In this document: piece by piece, positions 49,675-58,169 of the stretch
Position numbering within the stretch: position 1 is the stretch's first letter
How the letters are laid out: every line of letters starts with the position of its first letter
Made by a program: the position numbers and the translations under genes
The notes under the pieces: model-generated
Database searches by the model: none
What the model saw: the letters and a program-made list of their open reading frames with translations, nothing else
What the model was told of the DNA's origin: nothing
Source: RFQD01 sp049314515
GTDB taxonomy: Bacteria; Actinomycetota; Actinomycetes; Actinomycetales; Microbacteriaceae
Length of the DNA stretch: 64,000 bases
NCBI GenBank assembly: GCA_049314515.1
Contig: JBMOEY010000001.1
Coordinates: 25,709-89,708, forward strand
Direction of reading: 5' to 3'

Positions 49675-50709
49675 TCAGGTCATGTTTGTGAGGGCGATGA
49701 GCCGTGACATACAACGTAGATATTTTTTCCTATATCCACCGTTAATCATGTCGCCCCCGAAAACCGTGCTGATGGGAACACCGGATGCGACGAGGGGAAT
49801 CTGAGCATCGTAAACGCGATCAATAAATGCGACGAGTCGCAGCGCGTCCGTTTGGTTCATGATGACGTGAACATTCGTCAGCGCGATGAGGTCAACTTCC
49901 GAGATGAGGCGTGGGTAAACACTGGGATGCACCGTTGCAAGGTGAGCGAGTAGCTCGTCGAAACTGTCGAGGGTTGCAGTGTCACCGGCCACCCGGGCGG
50001 CCTCGACCACCAAGGTGAGTGATTCCGTGCTCTGCGCGGATGCTTCTCCTTCTATCGACCTCTTGCGATAGTCAGTTCCATCGATTCGTAGCGTGTCAAA
50101 ATTCGCCGCCAGCGCGTGGATTTCGCGAAGGAAGTCCGCGGCGGCGAAACGGCCTTCACCCAAAGCATGAGGCGGCGTGTTGCTCGTTGCGGCAACGCGA
50201 GTGCCACCTGCAACGAGTTCGCCTAGCATCCGCGTCATCATCATCGTGTCACCCGGGTCATCGAGTTCAAACTCATCGATGCAAATCAGGCTGGCGCCAC
50301 GAAGAGCTTCCACCGCGTTGACGAAGCCCAGCGCTCCAACGAGAGAGGTGTATTGCAAAAACGTGCCGAAGAATTTCTTCCGCCCCAGTGACGCGTTCCA
50401 CGCGGCGGCAAGCAAGTGCGTCTTTCCTACGCCAAACCCGCCGTCCAAATAGACCCCGGGACGCCCAGAATCATCTTTTTTTGACCGAGAAAACAAACCT
50501 GTTTTAAGCGTCCCTCCAGTGGAGGCAAACGTAGCGAGGCGGTCTCGCGCTGCGCTTTGCGATTCATAGTCCGGATCAGGGATGTAGGACTCGAACGACG
50601 CGTTCTCAAACTGGGGTGGTGGTATCAGCCCCGCCACAATCGACTGAGCATCAAGCGTGGGTGAGCGATCGCACAGCGATGTCAATTTCGCGGACATTTC
50701 CTCAGTCAA
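49675..50709 (-). CDS. zapE: AFG1-like ATPase (ZapE family)
   Basis: 344 residues. P-loop ATPase with Walker A VYLDGGFGVGKTHLLAAAW, Walker B ASLICIDEFELDDPGDTMMMTRML and the sensor VAATSNTPPHALGEGRF. The family binds FtsZ and affects division in E. coli; the role in actinobacteria is unknown. ATG 50709 (MTEEMSAKL) and ATG 50697 are both possible starts. It is divergent from the sulfurtransferase gene across 137 bases, the same arrangement as in many actinobacteria. Confidence 0.93.
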   Translation of the reverse strand: MTEEMSAKLTSLCDRSPTLDAQSIVAGLIPPPQFENASFESYIPDPDYESQSAARDRLATFASTGGTLKTGLFSRSKKDDSGRPGVYLDGGFGVGKTHLLAAAWNASLGRKKFFGTFLQYTSLVGALGFVNAVEALRGASLICIDEFELDDPGDTMMMTRMLGELVAGGTRVAATSNTPPHALGEGRFAAADFLREIHALAANFDTLRIDGTDYRKRSIEGEASAQSTESLTLVVEAARVAGDTATLDSFDELLAHLATVHPSVYPRLISEVDLIALTNVHVIMNQTDALRLVAFIDRVYDAQIPLVASGVPISTVFGGDMINGGYRKKYLRCMSRLIALTNMT

Positions 50710-50790
50710 TTCTCTGAAAGGTTTCGTAACGTGATTCGCACAATTCGCGCAACGAACCTAGAGTCGAATCGCAACCCAGACTACTTTCCT

Positions 50791-50821
50791 TTGCGAGCAC
50801 GACTCGTTCGCGTCCTATAGA
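50791..50821 (+). promoter_or_regulatory. Candidate promoter of the sulfurtransferase gene
   Basis: TTGCGA at 50791-50796 and TATAGA at 50816-50821 with a 19-base spacer, longer than ideal. The start site would lie about 18 bases before ATG 50847, whose SD is AAGGA. Confidence 0.35.
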
Positions 50822-50846
50822 GCACCGCAGATTAAGGACCAGTTAT

Positions 50847-51743
50847 ATGACCGTCACTTATGACAACTCTGAGCGTTTCGTTGCCTTCGCTCACCCCGAG
50901 ACGCTCGTGAGCGGGGATTGGCTTGAGGCTCATCTTTCTTCGCCTGGGTTGGTCGTCATTGAATCTGACGAGGATGTTCTGCTCTATGAAACTGGGCACA
51001 TTCCGGGCTCGGTGAAAGTCGATTGGCATACCGAACTCAATGATGCCGTCGTGCGCGACTACCTTGACGGTGAAGCCTTCGCAAAACTGATGAGTGCCAA
51101 AGGAATCTCCCGTGATGACACGCTCGTGTTTTACGGAGATAAAAGTAATTGGTGGGCCACCTACGCGCTGTGGGTCTTCAAACTTTTCGGTCATGCCGAC
51201 GTGAGAATTCTCGATGGCGGAAGAGACAAGTGGATTTCGGACGGTCGTCCCACGACGACGAATGTCGATTCCAGAGTGGTCACAAGTTATCCCGTCGTTG
51301 AGCGCAATGACTCAACGTTGCGTGCCTTCCTCGCCGACACGCGGGCGCATATCGGTAAGCCCATGATTGACGTTCGTAGCCCTGAGGAATATTCGGGTGA
51401 GCGAACGCACATGCCCAGTTATCCCGAGGAGGGTGCCTTGCGTGGTGGGCACATCCCCGGTGCGGCAAACGTCCCGTGGGCGCGCGCGGTCAATGAGGAC
51501 GGAACGTTCAAATCGCGCGAGGAATTGGAAAAACTGTACCTGGGCGACGCGGGACTTCAACTAGGTGATGACATCATTGCGTACTGTCGAATCGGGGAAC
51601 GATCGAGTCATTCGTGGTTTGTGCTCACCTACCTACTCGGATTTGAGGGTGTGCGAAATTACGACGGCTCGTGGACCGAGTGGGGGTCTGCAGTGCGAGT
51701 CCCGATCGTCAAAGGTGCCACGCCGGCCGGAAACGCTGCGTAA
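50847..51743 (+). CDS. Thiosulfate sulfurtransferase (rhodanese, two-domain)
   Basis: 298 residues with tandem rhodanese domains. The N-terminal inactive domain is HLSSPGLVVIESDEDVLLYETGHIPGSVKVDWHTEL. The C-terminal catalytic domain has the active-site Cys near residue 247 in DIIAYCRIGERSSHSWF; the CRxGER loop suits a thiosulfate sulfurtransferase, whereas a CGSGVTA-like loop would suggest mercaptopyruvate. Start ATG 50847 has AAGGA upstream. Followed by sufE at 37 bases, consistent with sulfur mobilisation. Confidence 0.95.
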   Translation: MTVTYDNSERFVAFAHPETLVSGDWLEAHLSSPGLVVIESDEDVLLYETGHIPGSVKVDWHTELNDAVVRDYLDGEAFAKLMSAKGISRDDTLVFYGDKSNWWATYALWVFKLFGHADVRILDGGRDKWISDGRPTTTNVDSRVVTSYPVVERNDSTLRAFLADTRAHIGKPMIDVRSPEEYSGERTHMPSYPEEGALRGGHIPGAANVPWARAVNEDGTFKSREELEKLYLGDAGLQLGDDIIAYCRIGERSSHSWFVLTYLLGFEGVRNYDGSWTEWGSAVRVPIVKGATPAGNAA

Positions 51744-51780
51744 CTGCCGCACACGCCCGTGAAGCTGTCACAATGAGCAC

Positions 51781-52233
51781 GTGACTGAGTCTGTCTCCCC
51801 CGTTCTCCGCGATATTCGCGAAGGCTTTCACGAGCTGTCCGGTAATGACCGGTTGACGTATTTACTCGAGTTCGCCAACGAGCTTCCGGAGCTACCGGCA
51901 CGTTACGCCGAGCATCCGGAACTCCTCGAACGTGTCGAAGAGTGCCAATCCCCTGTCTACATTTTTGTCGAGGTGGATGACCTTTCGCACGTGCATGTTT
52001 TCGCGACGGCACCCCGCGAAGCGCCGACCACACGTGGTTTTGCGAGTATTTTGGTTCAGGGACTCAGTTCGCTCTCCGTGTCGGAGGTCCTCGCGACGCC
52101 CGACGATTTTCCGGGCACTCTCGGACTCAACGAGTTGATTTCACCACTTCGCGTGCGTGGAATGTCCGGCATGCTCGCTCGAATCAAGCGCCAGGTGCGC
52201 GAGCGAGTCGCATCTTTCCCGCCGTCAGCATGA
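51781..52233 (+). CDS. sufE: SufE family sulfur acceptor
   Basis: Takes persulfide from cysteine desulfurase SufS and hands it to the Suf scaffold. 150 residues from GTG 51781. SufE fold with RLTYLLEFANELPELP and the sulfur-accepting Cys55 in ERVEECQSPVYIFV; RGFASILVQGLSSLSVSEVLATPDDF is the C-terminal signature. It lies downstream of a sulfurtransferase and overlaps the next gene by 4 bases. No sufBCDS genes are in the window. Confidence 0.93.
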   Translation: MTESVSPVLRDIREGFHELSGNDRLTYLLEFANELPELPARYAEHPELLERVEECQSPVYIFVEVDDLSHVHVFATAPREAPTTRGFASILVQGLSSLSVSEVLATPDDFPGTLGLNELISPLRVRGMSGMLARIKRQVRERVASFPPSA

Positions 52234-52871
52234 TTTCTGTCCCATCGTCGGTCGTCTTCGACGATGTTTCCTGGCCGAATCGGCCGTGGTTTCGTTCAAA
52301 CATTCTGCTCGATAGCTCAGGCAATCCGGCCGGACCTGACGGCACCTCCCGCTCGTTGACCCGCGGGAATGATCGTCACCTGCTTCGAGCGCTGCGTCAG
52401 GATGCTCAGGCAATCGTCACCGGAGGAGAAACCGTTCGCTCGGAAGGCTGGCACTTCCCTCCTGACGGATTCTTGTTCGTTGCTACCCGGGGTGATCTCT
52501 CTCTCGACACCTGCGCACGTCCCGAACGACTTCGTCTCTTCACGTTTGACGCATCGTCGAAATCCCTGGAAAACGCACTTTCAACTTTGGCGACAGAGTG
52601 CCGCGTTCGACGACTCTTGTGCGAATCCGGTCCTCAACTGTTGCGCGCAATCACCGAGGCCGACCTGATTGACGAGGCGTTCGTGTCCGTCGTCTCTTCG
52701 GACCGTGCCACAGAAATTCATGTGGACGAACTCGAAGGAGTGGTTCGTCGCGCGTTGTCGTTGAAACCGAGTCGATACGCGTTGCTCGGGCATGTCCAAC
52801 AATCAGACGTCACATATTTTCGATTCGTGCATCTCGGCCCCAGACTCAGTCCCGTCTTTGGCGCAATGTAG
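52230..52871 (+). CDS. RibD C-terminal-like (pyrimidine reductase/DHFR-fold) protein
   Basis: 213 residues. The segment WFRSNILLDSSGNPAG, then RALRQDAQAIVTGGETVRSEGW and RRLLCESGPQLLRAITEADLIDEAFVSVV match the NADPH-binding reductase half of RibD, without the deaminase half. Such stand-alone reductases are common in actinobacteria and many have no proven substrate. It overlaps sufE by 4 bases, so it is co-translated with a sulfur-transfer gene. Function in riboflavin synthesis cannot be inferred from context. Confidence 0.85.
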   Translation: MISVPSSVVFDDVSWPNRPWFRSNILLDSSGNPAGPDGTSRSLTRGNDRHLLRALRQDAQAIVTGGETVRSEGWHFPPDGFLFVATRGDLSLDTCARPERLRLFTFDASSKSLENALSTLATECRVRRLLCESGPQLLRAITEADLIDEAFVSVVSSDRATEIHVDELEGVVRRALSLKPSRYALLGHVQQSDVTYFRFVHLGPRLSPVFGAM

Positions 52872-52930
52872 CAAGTTTGCCGGGAGCAACATGCACGGCG
52901 AGTTTGCGCAGCGCGCGACACGCACGTCGG

Positions 52931-52936
52931 TAAAGT
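52931..52936 (+). promoter_or_regulatory. Candidate -10 (TAAAGT) for a leaderless DUF3000 transcript
   Basis: TAAAGT followed by CGAATC and then GTG 52943. Spacing fits transcription starting at the initiation codon, as with leaderless actinobacterial mRNAs. No SD precedes the GTG. Confidence 0.45.
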
Positions 52937-52942
52937 CGAATC

Positions 52943-53533
52943 GTGACCGATGGCACCTCAACAAGTGTTCCCGCGGAATTTGCGAACCTCGTTCAGCAGT
53001 TGGAATCGGCAACTTTACGTTCTGACTTGCGTGTGCGAAGCATTGCTTCGCCCAACGGCATCGCACCCCACAGTGTCGCGTTTGCCGCGGAGGTGCTTCC
53101 CGTCGAAGATGACGGAACGTCTGCCCACGGGGCAGGAAGGTTCATCCTTCTTTTTGACCCCGAGGGACAGGAAGGCTGGGGCGGAACTCGGAGAATCGTA
53201 TGTTTCGCTCAAGCACCCCTCGAGGGGGAAATCAGTACAGACCCGTTGCTGACTGACGTCACGTGGTCTTGGCTGACCGACGCGCTCGCAGCACACGACG
53301 CGGATTACACTCACGCATCCGGGACTGCGACACGTGTCCTCGCAAAAGGATTCGGCGAGTTGGCGGGCGAACAAGACTCTGCACACATCGAACTTCGTGC
53401 ATCGTGGACCGCTACAGGTTCGTCGATCGCGGGTCACCTGCACGCATGGGGGGAATTGCTCGCCATGCTTGCCGGACTCCCCCCACAGGACGGCGCGATC
53501 AGCATGGATGCCCGGCGTCGGGAGCGTGGTTAG
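52943..53533 (+). CDS. DUF3000 family protein
   Basis: 196 residues from GTG 52943. Family of unknown function restricted largely to actinobacteria. Typical segments are GWGGTRRIVCFAQAPLEGEISTDPLL, VTWSWLTDALAAHDADY and the Ser/Trp-rich SAHIELRASWTATG. It is followed by RNase D with overlap. DUF3000 next to the RNase D and dxs region is conserved in many actinobacteria; here thiolase and FadB lie between RNase D and dxs. Confidence 0.9.
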   Translation: MTDGTSTSVPAEFANLVQQLESATLRSDLRVRSIASPNGIAPHSVAFAAEVLPVEDDGTSAHGAGRFILLFDPEGQEGWGGTRRIVCFAQAPLEGEISTDPLLTDVTWSWLTDALAAHDADYTHASGTATRVLAKGFGELAGEQDSAHIELRASWTATGSSIAGHLHAWGELLAMLAGLPPQDGAISMDARRRERG

Positions 53534-54767
53534 AGTTCAGGTCATCGACAGTGCCGAAGCGTTCGCGGTTGCCTGCGACGCGCTTCGCGCGGGGACTGGT
53601 CCCTTCGCCGTCGACGCGGAACGCGCCTCTGGGTTCACGTATTCTCAACGTGCCTATCTGATTCAGATTCATCGACGCGAGGCGGGGACTTTTCTTTTTG
53701 ATCCCCCGCCGATAGGTGACATGTCTCTCTTGACTGACATCGCAGGCGACGCCGAGTGGATAATCCATGCGGCGAGTCAAGACTTGCCCTGTTTGCGCGA
53801 AGTGGGGGTCAGCCCTCGTGCCCTTTTTGACACAGAGCTGGCGGCGAGGCTGCTCGGATTTGAGAAAGTGGGACTCGGGGCAGTTGTTGAGCAACTGCTC
53901 GGCATCCATTTGGCAAAGGAACATTCGGCGGTGGATTGGTCGACCCGCCCATTACCTGAACCGTGGCTGGAATACGCGGCGTTGGATGTGGAACTCCTGG
54001 TCGACGTTCGAGACAAACTTGAGGTTTTGCTTTCTGAAGCCGGCAAATCGACGATTGCGCAGGAGGAATTCCTCGCCGCACTCGCCAAGCCCTCCAAGGA
54101 CATTCCAACAGACCCTTGGCGTCGACTTTCCGGACTTCACACGTTGCGCACACCACGTCAAGTGGCAATAGCTCGCGAGTTGTGGCTGGCCCGTGACCGT
54201 ATTGCTCAGCATCGAGATGTGGCGCCCGGAAGACTCGTGCCGGACGCCAGTCTTGTCGCTGCCGTCGTCGCTGACCCCCCAGTCAAATCAGACTTGGCCA
54301 AATTGAAGGCCTTCAACGGTCGTGCTTCGCGATCACTGCTCGACGACTGGTGGTCGGCAATCGAAAGAGGACGGCGTGTCACGGATCTTCCAGCGATGCG
54401 AGTTAGGTCGTCCGAGCCGCCCCCACCGCGGAGTTGGCCAGACCGAAATCCTGACGCGAACCGTCGTCTGACTATCGTGCGCCCGCGAATTGCTTCAGTG
54501 AGTGAAGATCTCAACATCCCCTTGGAGAATCTCCTCACACCGTCACTTTTGCGTTCACTCGCCTGGTCGCCACCTGCTCCGCTGAGCCTGGAATCTGTTT
54601 CGCGCGCACTGCTCGACGGCGGAGCGCGCGACTGGCAAATTGAGCTCTGCGGTCAAGTCATCGTCGACGGCTTTATTGATGCGGAGTCAGTGCCGGATGA
54701 ACGAGACGAGGAATTGCTTAACGCGAGTGACGGCATTGGTGACGACGACGACGCGCTCGCCAACTAA
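53508..54767 (+). CDS. rnd: Ribonuclease D-like 3'-5' exonuclease with HRDC domain
   Basis: About 419 residues. The DEDD-y exonuclease residues are visible: PFAVDAERASGF (Asp and Glu), WIIHAASQDLPCL, DTELAARLLGFEKVGL, and the final WLEYAALDVELLVDV with the catalytic Tyr and Asp. A helical HRDC domain follows around residues 195-290 (LRTPRQVAIARELWLARDRIAQHRDVAPGRLVPD). I chose ATG 53508, which overlaps DUF3000 by 26 bases; GTG 53526 removes six residues and is also plausible. The frame stays open back to 53334, but this lies inside DUF3000. Confidence 0.9.
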   Translation: MPGVGSVVRVQVIDSAEAFAVACDALRAGTGPFAVDAERASGFTYSQRAYLIQIHRREAGTFLFDPPPIGDMSLLTDIAGDAEWIIHAASQDLPCLREVGVSPRALFDTELAARLLGFEKVGLGAVVEQLLGIHLAKEHSAVDWSTRPLPEPWLEYAALDVELLVDVRDKLEVLLSEAGKSTIAQEEFLAALAKPSKDIPTDPWRRLSGLHTLRTPRQVAIARELWLARDRIAQHRDVAPGRLVPDASLVAAVVADPPVKSDLAKLKAFNGRASRSLLDDWWSAIERGRRVTDLPAMRVRSSEPPPPRSWPDRNPDANRRLTIVRPRIASVSEDLNIPLENLLTPSLLRSLAWSPPAPLSLESVSRALLDGGARDWQIELCGQVIVDGFIDAESVPDERDEELLNASDGIGDDDDALAN

Positions 54768-54779
54768 GGCAAGTCACCG

Positions 54780-54785
54780 TAGGCT
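54780..54785 (+). promoter_or_regulatory. Candidate -10 (TAGGCT) for the thiolase-FadB unit
   Basis: TAGGCT in the 51-base spacer after RNase D; transcription from about 54792 would give a leader of some 27 bases including the SD AGGAG. No convincing -35. Confidence 0.4.
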
Positions 54786-54818
54786 CAGAAAGTACGTTGA
54801 GTCAACCTAGGAGCCACC

Positions 54819-56018
54819 ATGCCTGAACGTGATCGCGTTGCTTTCCTTGACGGTGTTCGCACGCCGTTTGGTCGTGCCGGCGAGAAGGGGATGTTCGCGA
54901 ATACGCGCAGCGATGATCTCGTTGTCAAAGCGATGATCGGCTTGTTGGATCGAAACCCCGAGCTGCCCGGTGAACGCGTCGATGACGTCGCTATCGCCGC
55001 GACGACTCAACAAGGAGACCAGGGTCTCACGCTCGGCCGAACGAGCGCGATACTGGCCGGACTTCCCATGTCGGTACCCGGTTACGCCATCGACCGGATG
55101 TGCGCCGGCGCCATGACGGCCGTGACCACCGTTGCGGGCGCAGTAGCTTTCGGCATGTATGACTTTGCCATCGCCGGTGGTGTCGAGCACATGGGTCGCC
55201 ACCCAATGGGCTTTGATGCAGATCCCAATCCTCGCTTTGTCGCCGAAAAGCTCGTCGAGGCGGATGCGCTCAACATGGGTGCAACCGCCGAACGATTGCA
55301 TGACCGTTTTCCACAACTCACCAAGGAACGGGCAGATGCCTTCGCGATGGCGAGTCAAGTTAAAGTTGAACAGGCCTACCAGTCGGGCGACATTCAACCA
55401 GACCTCATTCCCATTGCGACCAAAACAGATGCCGGCTGGGGTCTCGCCACCGAGGACGAGGGTCGCCGTCCAGAGACCAATCTTGAGGGTCTGGCCGGGC
55501 TCAAAACACCTTTTCGGCCCCATGGCCGAGTTACGGCAGGCAATTCGTCGCCGTTAACCGACGGGGCAACTGTGTCGCTCATTGGGAGCAACACTGCGGC
55601 GCAGGCCCTCGGAATCAAACCGAAGATGCACATGGTGTCTTTTGCTTTTGCCGGTGTAGCTCCTGAGGTGATGGGAATAGGCCCCATCCCCTCGACGGAA
55701 AAGGCCCTTGCCAAAGCTGGATTGTCCATTGGAGACATCGGTCTTTTCGAACTCAATGAGGCGTTTGCCGTTCAAGTACTCAGCCTGCTCGATCACTTTG
55801 GCATTGCCGACGATGACCCGAGGGTCAACCCGTACGGTGGCGCTATCGCCATCGGGCATCCCCTCGCATCGAGTGGTGTTCGCCTGATGATTCAACTTGC
55901 CCGCCAATTCGAACAGCGGCCAGACGTTCGGTACGGTCTCACGGCCATGTGCGTGGGATTAGGTCAGGGCGGAAGCGTGGTTTGGGAGAACCCGCACTTT
56001 GATGGAAAGCGGAAATAA
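54819..56018 (+). CDS. fadA: Acetyl-CoA acyltransferase (thiolase, FadA-like)
   Basis: 399 residues. Final thiolytic step of beta-oxidation. ATG 54819 has AGGAG upstream. Thiolase signatures: nucleophile Cys in YAIDRMCAGAMTAV, FELNEAFAVQVLSL, NPYGGAIAIGHPLASSGVR and the second Cys in LTAMCVGLGQGGSVVWE. It is followed after 2 bases by a FadB-like gene, a fadAB pair. In other actinobacteria this pair also lies near RNase D and dxs. Confidence 0.96.
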   Translation: MPERDRVAFLDGVRTPFGRAGEKGMFANTRSDDLVVKAMIGLLDRNPELPGERVDDVAIAATTQQGDQGLTLGRTSAILAGLPMSVPGYAIDRMCAGAMTAVTTVAGAVAFGMYDFAIAGGVEHMGRHPMGFDADPNPRFVAEKLVEADALNMGATAERLHDRFPQLTKERADAFAMASQVKVEQAYQSGDIQPDLIPIATKTDAGWGLATEDEGRRPETNLEGLAGLKTPFRPHGRVTAGNSSPLTDGATVSLIGSNTAAQALGIKPKMHMVSFAFAGVAPEVMGIGPIPSTEKALAKAGLSIGDIGLFELNEAFAVQVLSLLDHFGIADDDPRVNPYGGAIAIGHPLASSGVRLMIQLARQFEQRPDVRYGLTAMCVGLGQGGSVVWENPHFDGKRK

Positions 56019-56020
56019 CA

Positions 56021-58153
56021 ATGGGCCAGTACGACAACATTGATTTCGCTGATCTACTCGCTCTTTCAGACGAAGAAGTAGTCACACGCTCCTACGTTCG
56101 AGACATTCACCTCGAATCCGGCCGAGTACTGGCTCTGGTGACTCTGGACAATGACCTCGACCACACGCGCCCCAACACGCTCGGCCCGCGCACCATGATG
56201 CAACTCGATACCGTTCTTGTCGAGCTTGCGGACAGGGCGTCGCGCGGTGAAATTCAGGCCGTTGGAGTCACCGGAAAGCCCTATTTTCTGGCTGCCGGCG
56301 CTGACCTTAGTCGTGTTGCGGACATACCGTCGAAGGCATTCGCGAGAAAACTTGCCGAACTGGGCCACCGGTCATTAGGCCGATTACGGGAACTGGGCGT
56401 TCCATCCTTCGTCTTCATCAACGGCCTGGCACTCGGTGGCGGACTTGAGATTGCGCTCAACGCGGACTATCGAACAATTGATTCCAGCGCAGCTGCGATT
56501 GCTCTTCCCGAGGTGTTCCTTGGACTCGTGCCGGGTTGGGGTGGCGCATACCTCTTGCCGAATCTCATTGGGATTGAAAACGCCCTCACTGTGATGCTTT
56601 CCAACCCCCTCAAAAACAATCGGATGCTGAGCGCAGCGCAAGCACGGGACCTCGGTATAGCCGACGCAATGTTTGGCCCTGGTCGCTTTCTTGAAGATTC
56701 CTTCGCCTGGGCCGACCGCGTACTTGGCGGATTGAAAGTCAAACGCCCCCACGAACCAGGAGTGCTCGAGCGAACTGTCAAGTGGGACATCGCTGTCAAT
56801 ATCGCTCGATCCACAGTAGAGAAACGCATCGGAACGGTGGCAACGGCACCCCAGGCAGCCCTTCGTCTGCTGTCCGCAGCAAAGAGTGGCACGCGCAACG
56901 AGGGGTTCCTTCGCGAGGATGAGGAACTCGCCGACCTGATTTCTGGTGACCAGTTTCAAGCAAGCATCTACGCGTTTAACTTGGTCCAGAAGAGAGCAAA
57001 AAAGCCGGCTGGAGCACCGAATCCATTACTCGCAACAAAAATCACGAAAGTGGGCGTCATTGGCGCAGGGCTGATGGCCAGACAGTTTGCGTTGTTGTTT
57101 GCTCGTCGTCTTCGAGTTCCAGTCGTGCTGACCGACATTGACCAGTCACGACTCGACCAAGCAATTGATTACATCCACGGGGAAATCGACGGACTGCTTG
57201 CTAAGGGGCGCATTGGTAGTGACGACGCGGGTCGAGTCCATGCACTGGTCTCGGGAACAACAGACCCCACCGCATTTGCTGACGCCGATTGGGTTATTGA
57301 AGCAGTCTTCGAAGAAGTTGCGGTCAAACAAGAGGTTTTTGCAAGATTCGAAAAAATCATCCCGGAAACCGCCGTACTCGCTACGAACACGTCGTCGTTG
57401 TCCGTCAGCGAAATTGGCGCGAACTTGGCCCACCCGGAGCGCCTGGTTGGATTTCACTTCTTCAACCCGGTGGCTGTCATGCCGCTCATCGAAGTTGTCA
57501 AAGCTGCCAAAACGAATGACACGACGCTTTCGACTGCAATGGCAGTCGCTCAACAGTTGAAGAAGACAGCGGTCATCACCGCCGACAGTCCGGGGTTCGT
57601 TGTTAATCGCCTCCTAGCCAAGCTGCTTGGCGAAGCCATGCACGCCGTCGACACGGGTACGCAATTCGAGGTCGTCGAGAACGCTCTCGACTCCTTTGGA
57701 ATGCCCATGGGTCCATTTGAACTTCTGGACCTCGTCGGTTTGAAAGTCGGCGCGCACGTCTTGGACACTCACCACGCCGCGTTCCCGGAGCGCTTCTTTC
57801 GGAGCGACAATCTTCACGCTCTCGCAGAGGCTGGGGTGCTTCTTACGCGCGACAAAAAGGGGAACATCACGGGCTTTGACCCTCAGGCCAAGGCGATTGT
57901 CGCCGGTGGAACCTCACCTCTCACATCGGACGAGCTTCGCCTGCGCGTTGAGGACGGACTGGCCCAGGAAATCTCTCTCATGCTCGAAGATTCGGTTGTG
58001 GGTCACCCCGAAGACATCGACCTCTGCATGATTCTGGGCGCAGGTTGGCCGTTTCAGATGGGCGGCATCACGCCGTTCTTGGACCGAGTCGGTGCAAGCG
58101 AGCGCATCAACAAAAAGCTCTTCCATGACCCACCCGTGCGCGGCGTGAGCTAG
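56021..58153 (+). CDS. fadB: 3-hydroxyacyl-CoA dehydrogenase / enoyl-CoA hydratase (FadB-like)
   Basis: Multifunctional beta-oxidation enzyme, 710 residues. N-terminal crotonase domain (about residues 20-260) keeps both Glu residues, in ALGGGLEIALNADYR and LPEVFLGLVPGWGG. The hydroxyacyl-CoA dehydrogenase part starts with VGVIGAGLMARQFALLF near residue 344; its NAD loop and VGFHFFNPVAVMPLIEVV with the catalytic His follow, then a C-terminal 3HCDH domain. It pairs with the thiolase directly upstream. It is convergent with dxs. Confidence 0.96.
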   Translation: MGQYDNIDFADLLALSDEEVVTRSYVRDIHLESGRVLALVTLDNDLDHTRPNTLGPRTMMQLDTVLVELADRASRGEIQAVGVTGKPYFLAAGADLSRVADIPSKAFARKLAELGHRSLGRLRELGVPSFVFINGLALGGGLEIALNADYRTIDSSAAAIALPEVFLGLVPGWGGAYLLPNLIGIENALTVMLSNPLKNNRMLSAAQARDLGIADAMFGPGRFLEDSFAWADRVLGGLKVKRPHEPGVLERTVKWDIAVNIARSTVEKRIGTVATAPQAALRLLSAAKSGTRNEGFLREDEELADLISGDQFQASIYAFNLVQKRAKKPAGAPNPLLATKITKVGVIGAGLMARQFALLFARRLRVPVVLTDIDQSRLDQAIDYIHGEIDGLLAKGRIGSDDAGRVHALVSGTTDPTAFADADWVIEAVFEEVAVKQEVFARFEKIIPETAVLATNTSSLSVSEIGANLAHPERLVGFHFFNPVAVMPLIEVVKAAKTNDTTLSTAMAVAQQLKKTAVITADSPGFVVNRLLAKLLGEAMHAVDTGTQFEVVENALDSFGMPMGPFELLDLVGLKVGAHVLDTHHAAFPERFFRSDNLHALAEAGVLLTRDKKGNITGFDPQAKAIVAGGTSPLTSDELRLRVEDGLAQEISLMLEDSVVGHPEDIDLCMILGAGWPFQMGGITPFLDRVGASERINKKLFHDPPVRGVS

Positions 58154-58169
58154 CTGCCCCGCAAGCCGA

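Noticed and set aside
54807..55523. Long minus-strand ORF (238 codons) opposite the thiolase gene
   Set aside because: It is an antisense shadow of a clear thiolase with complete active-site motifs, has no recognisable domain, and is a by-product of codon bias.
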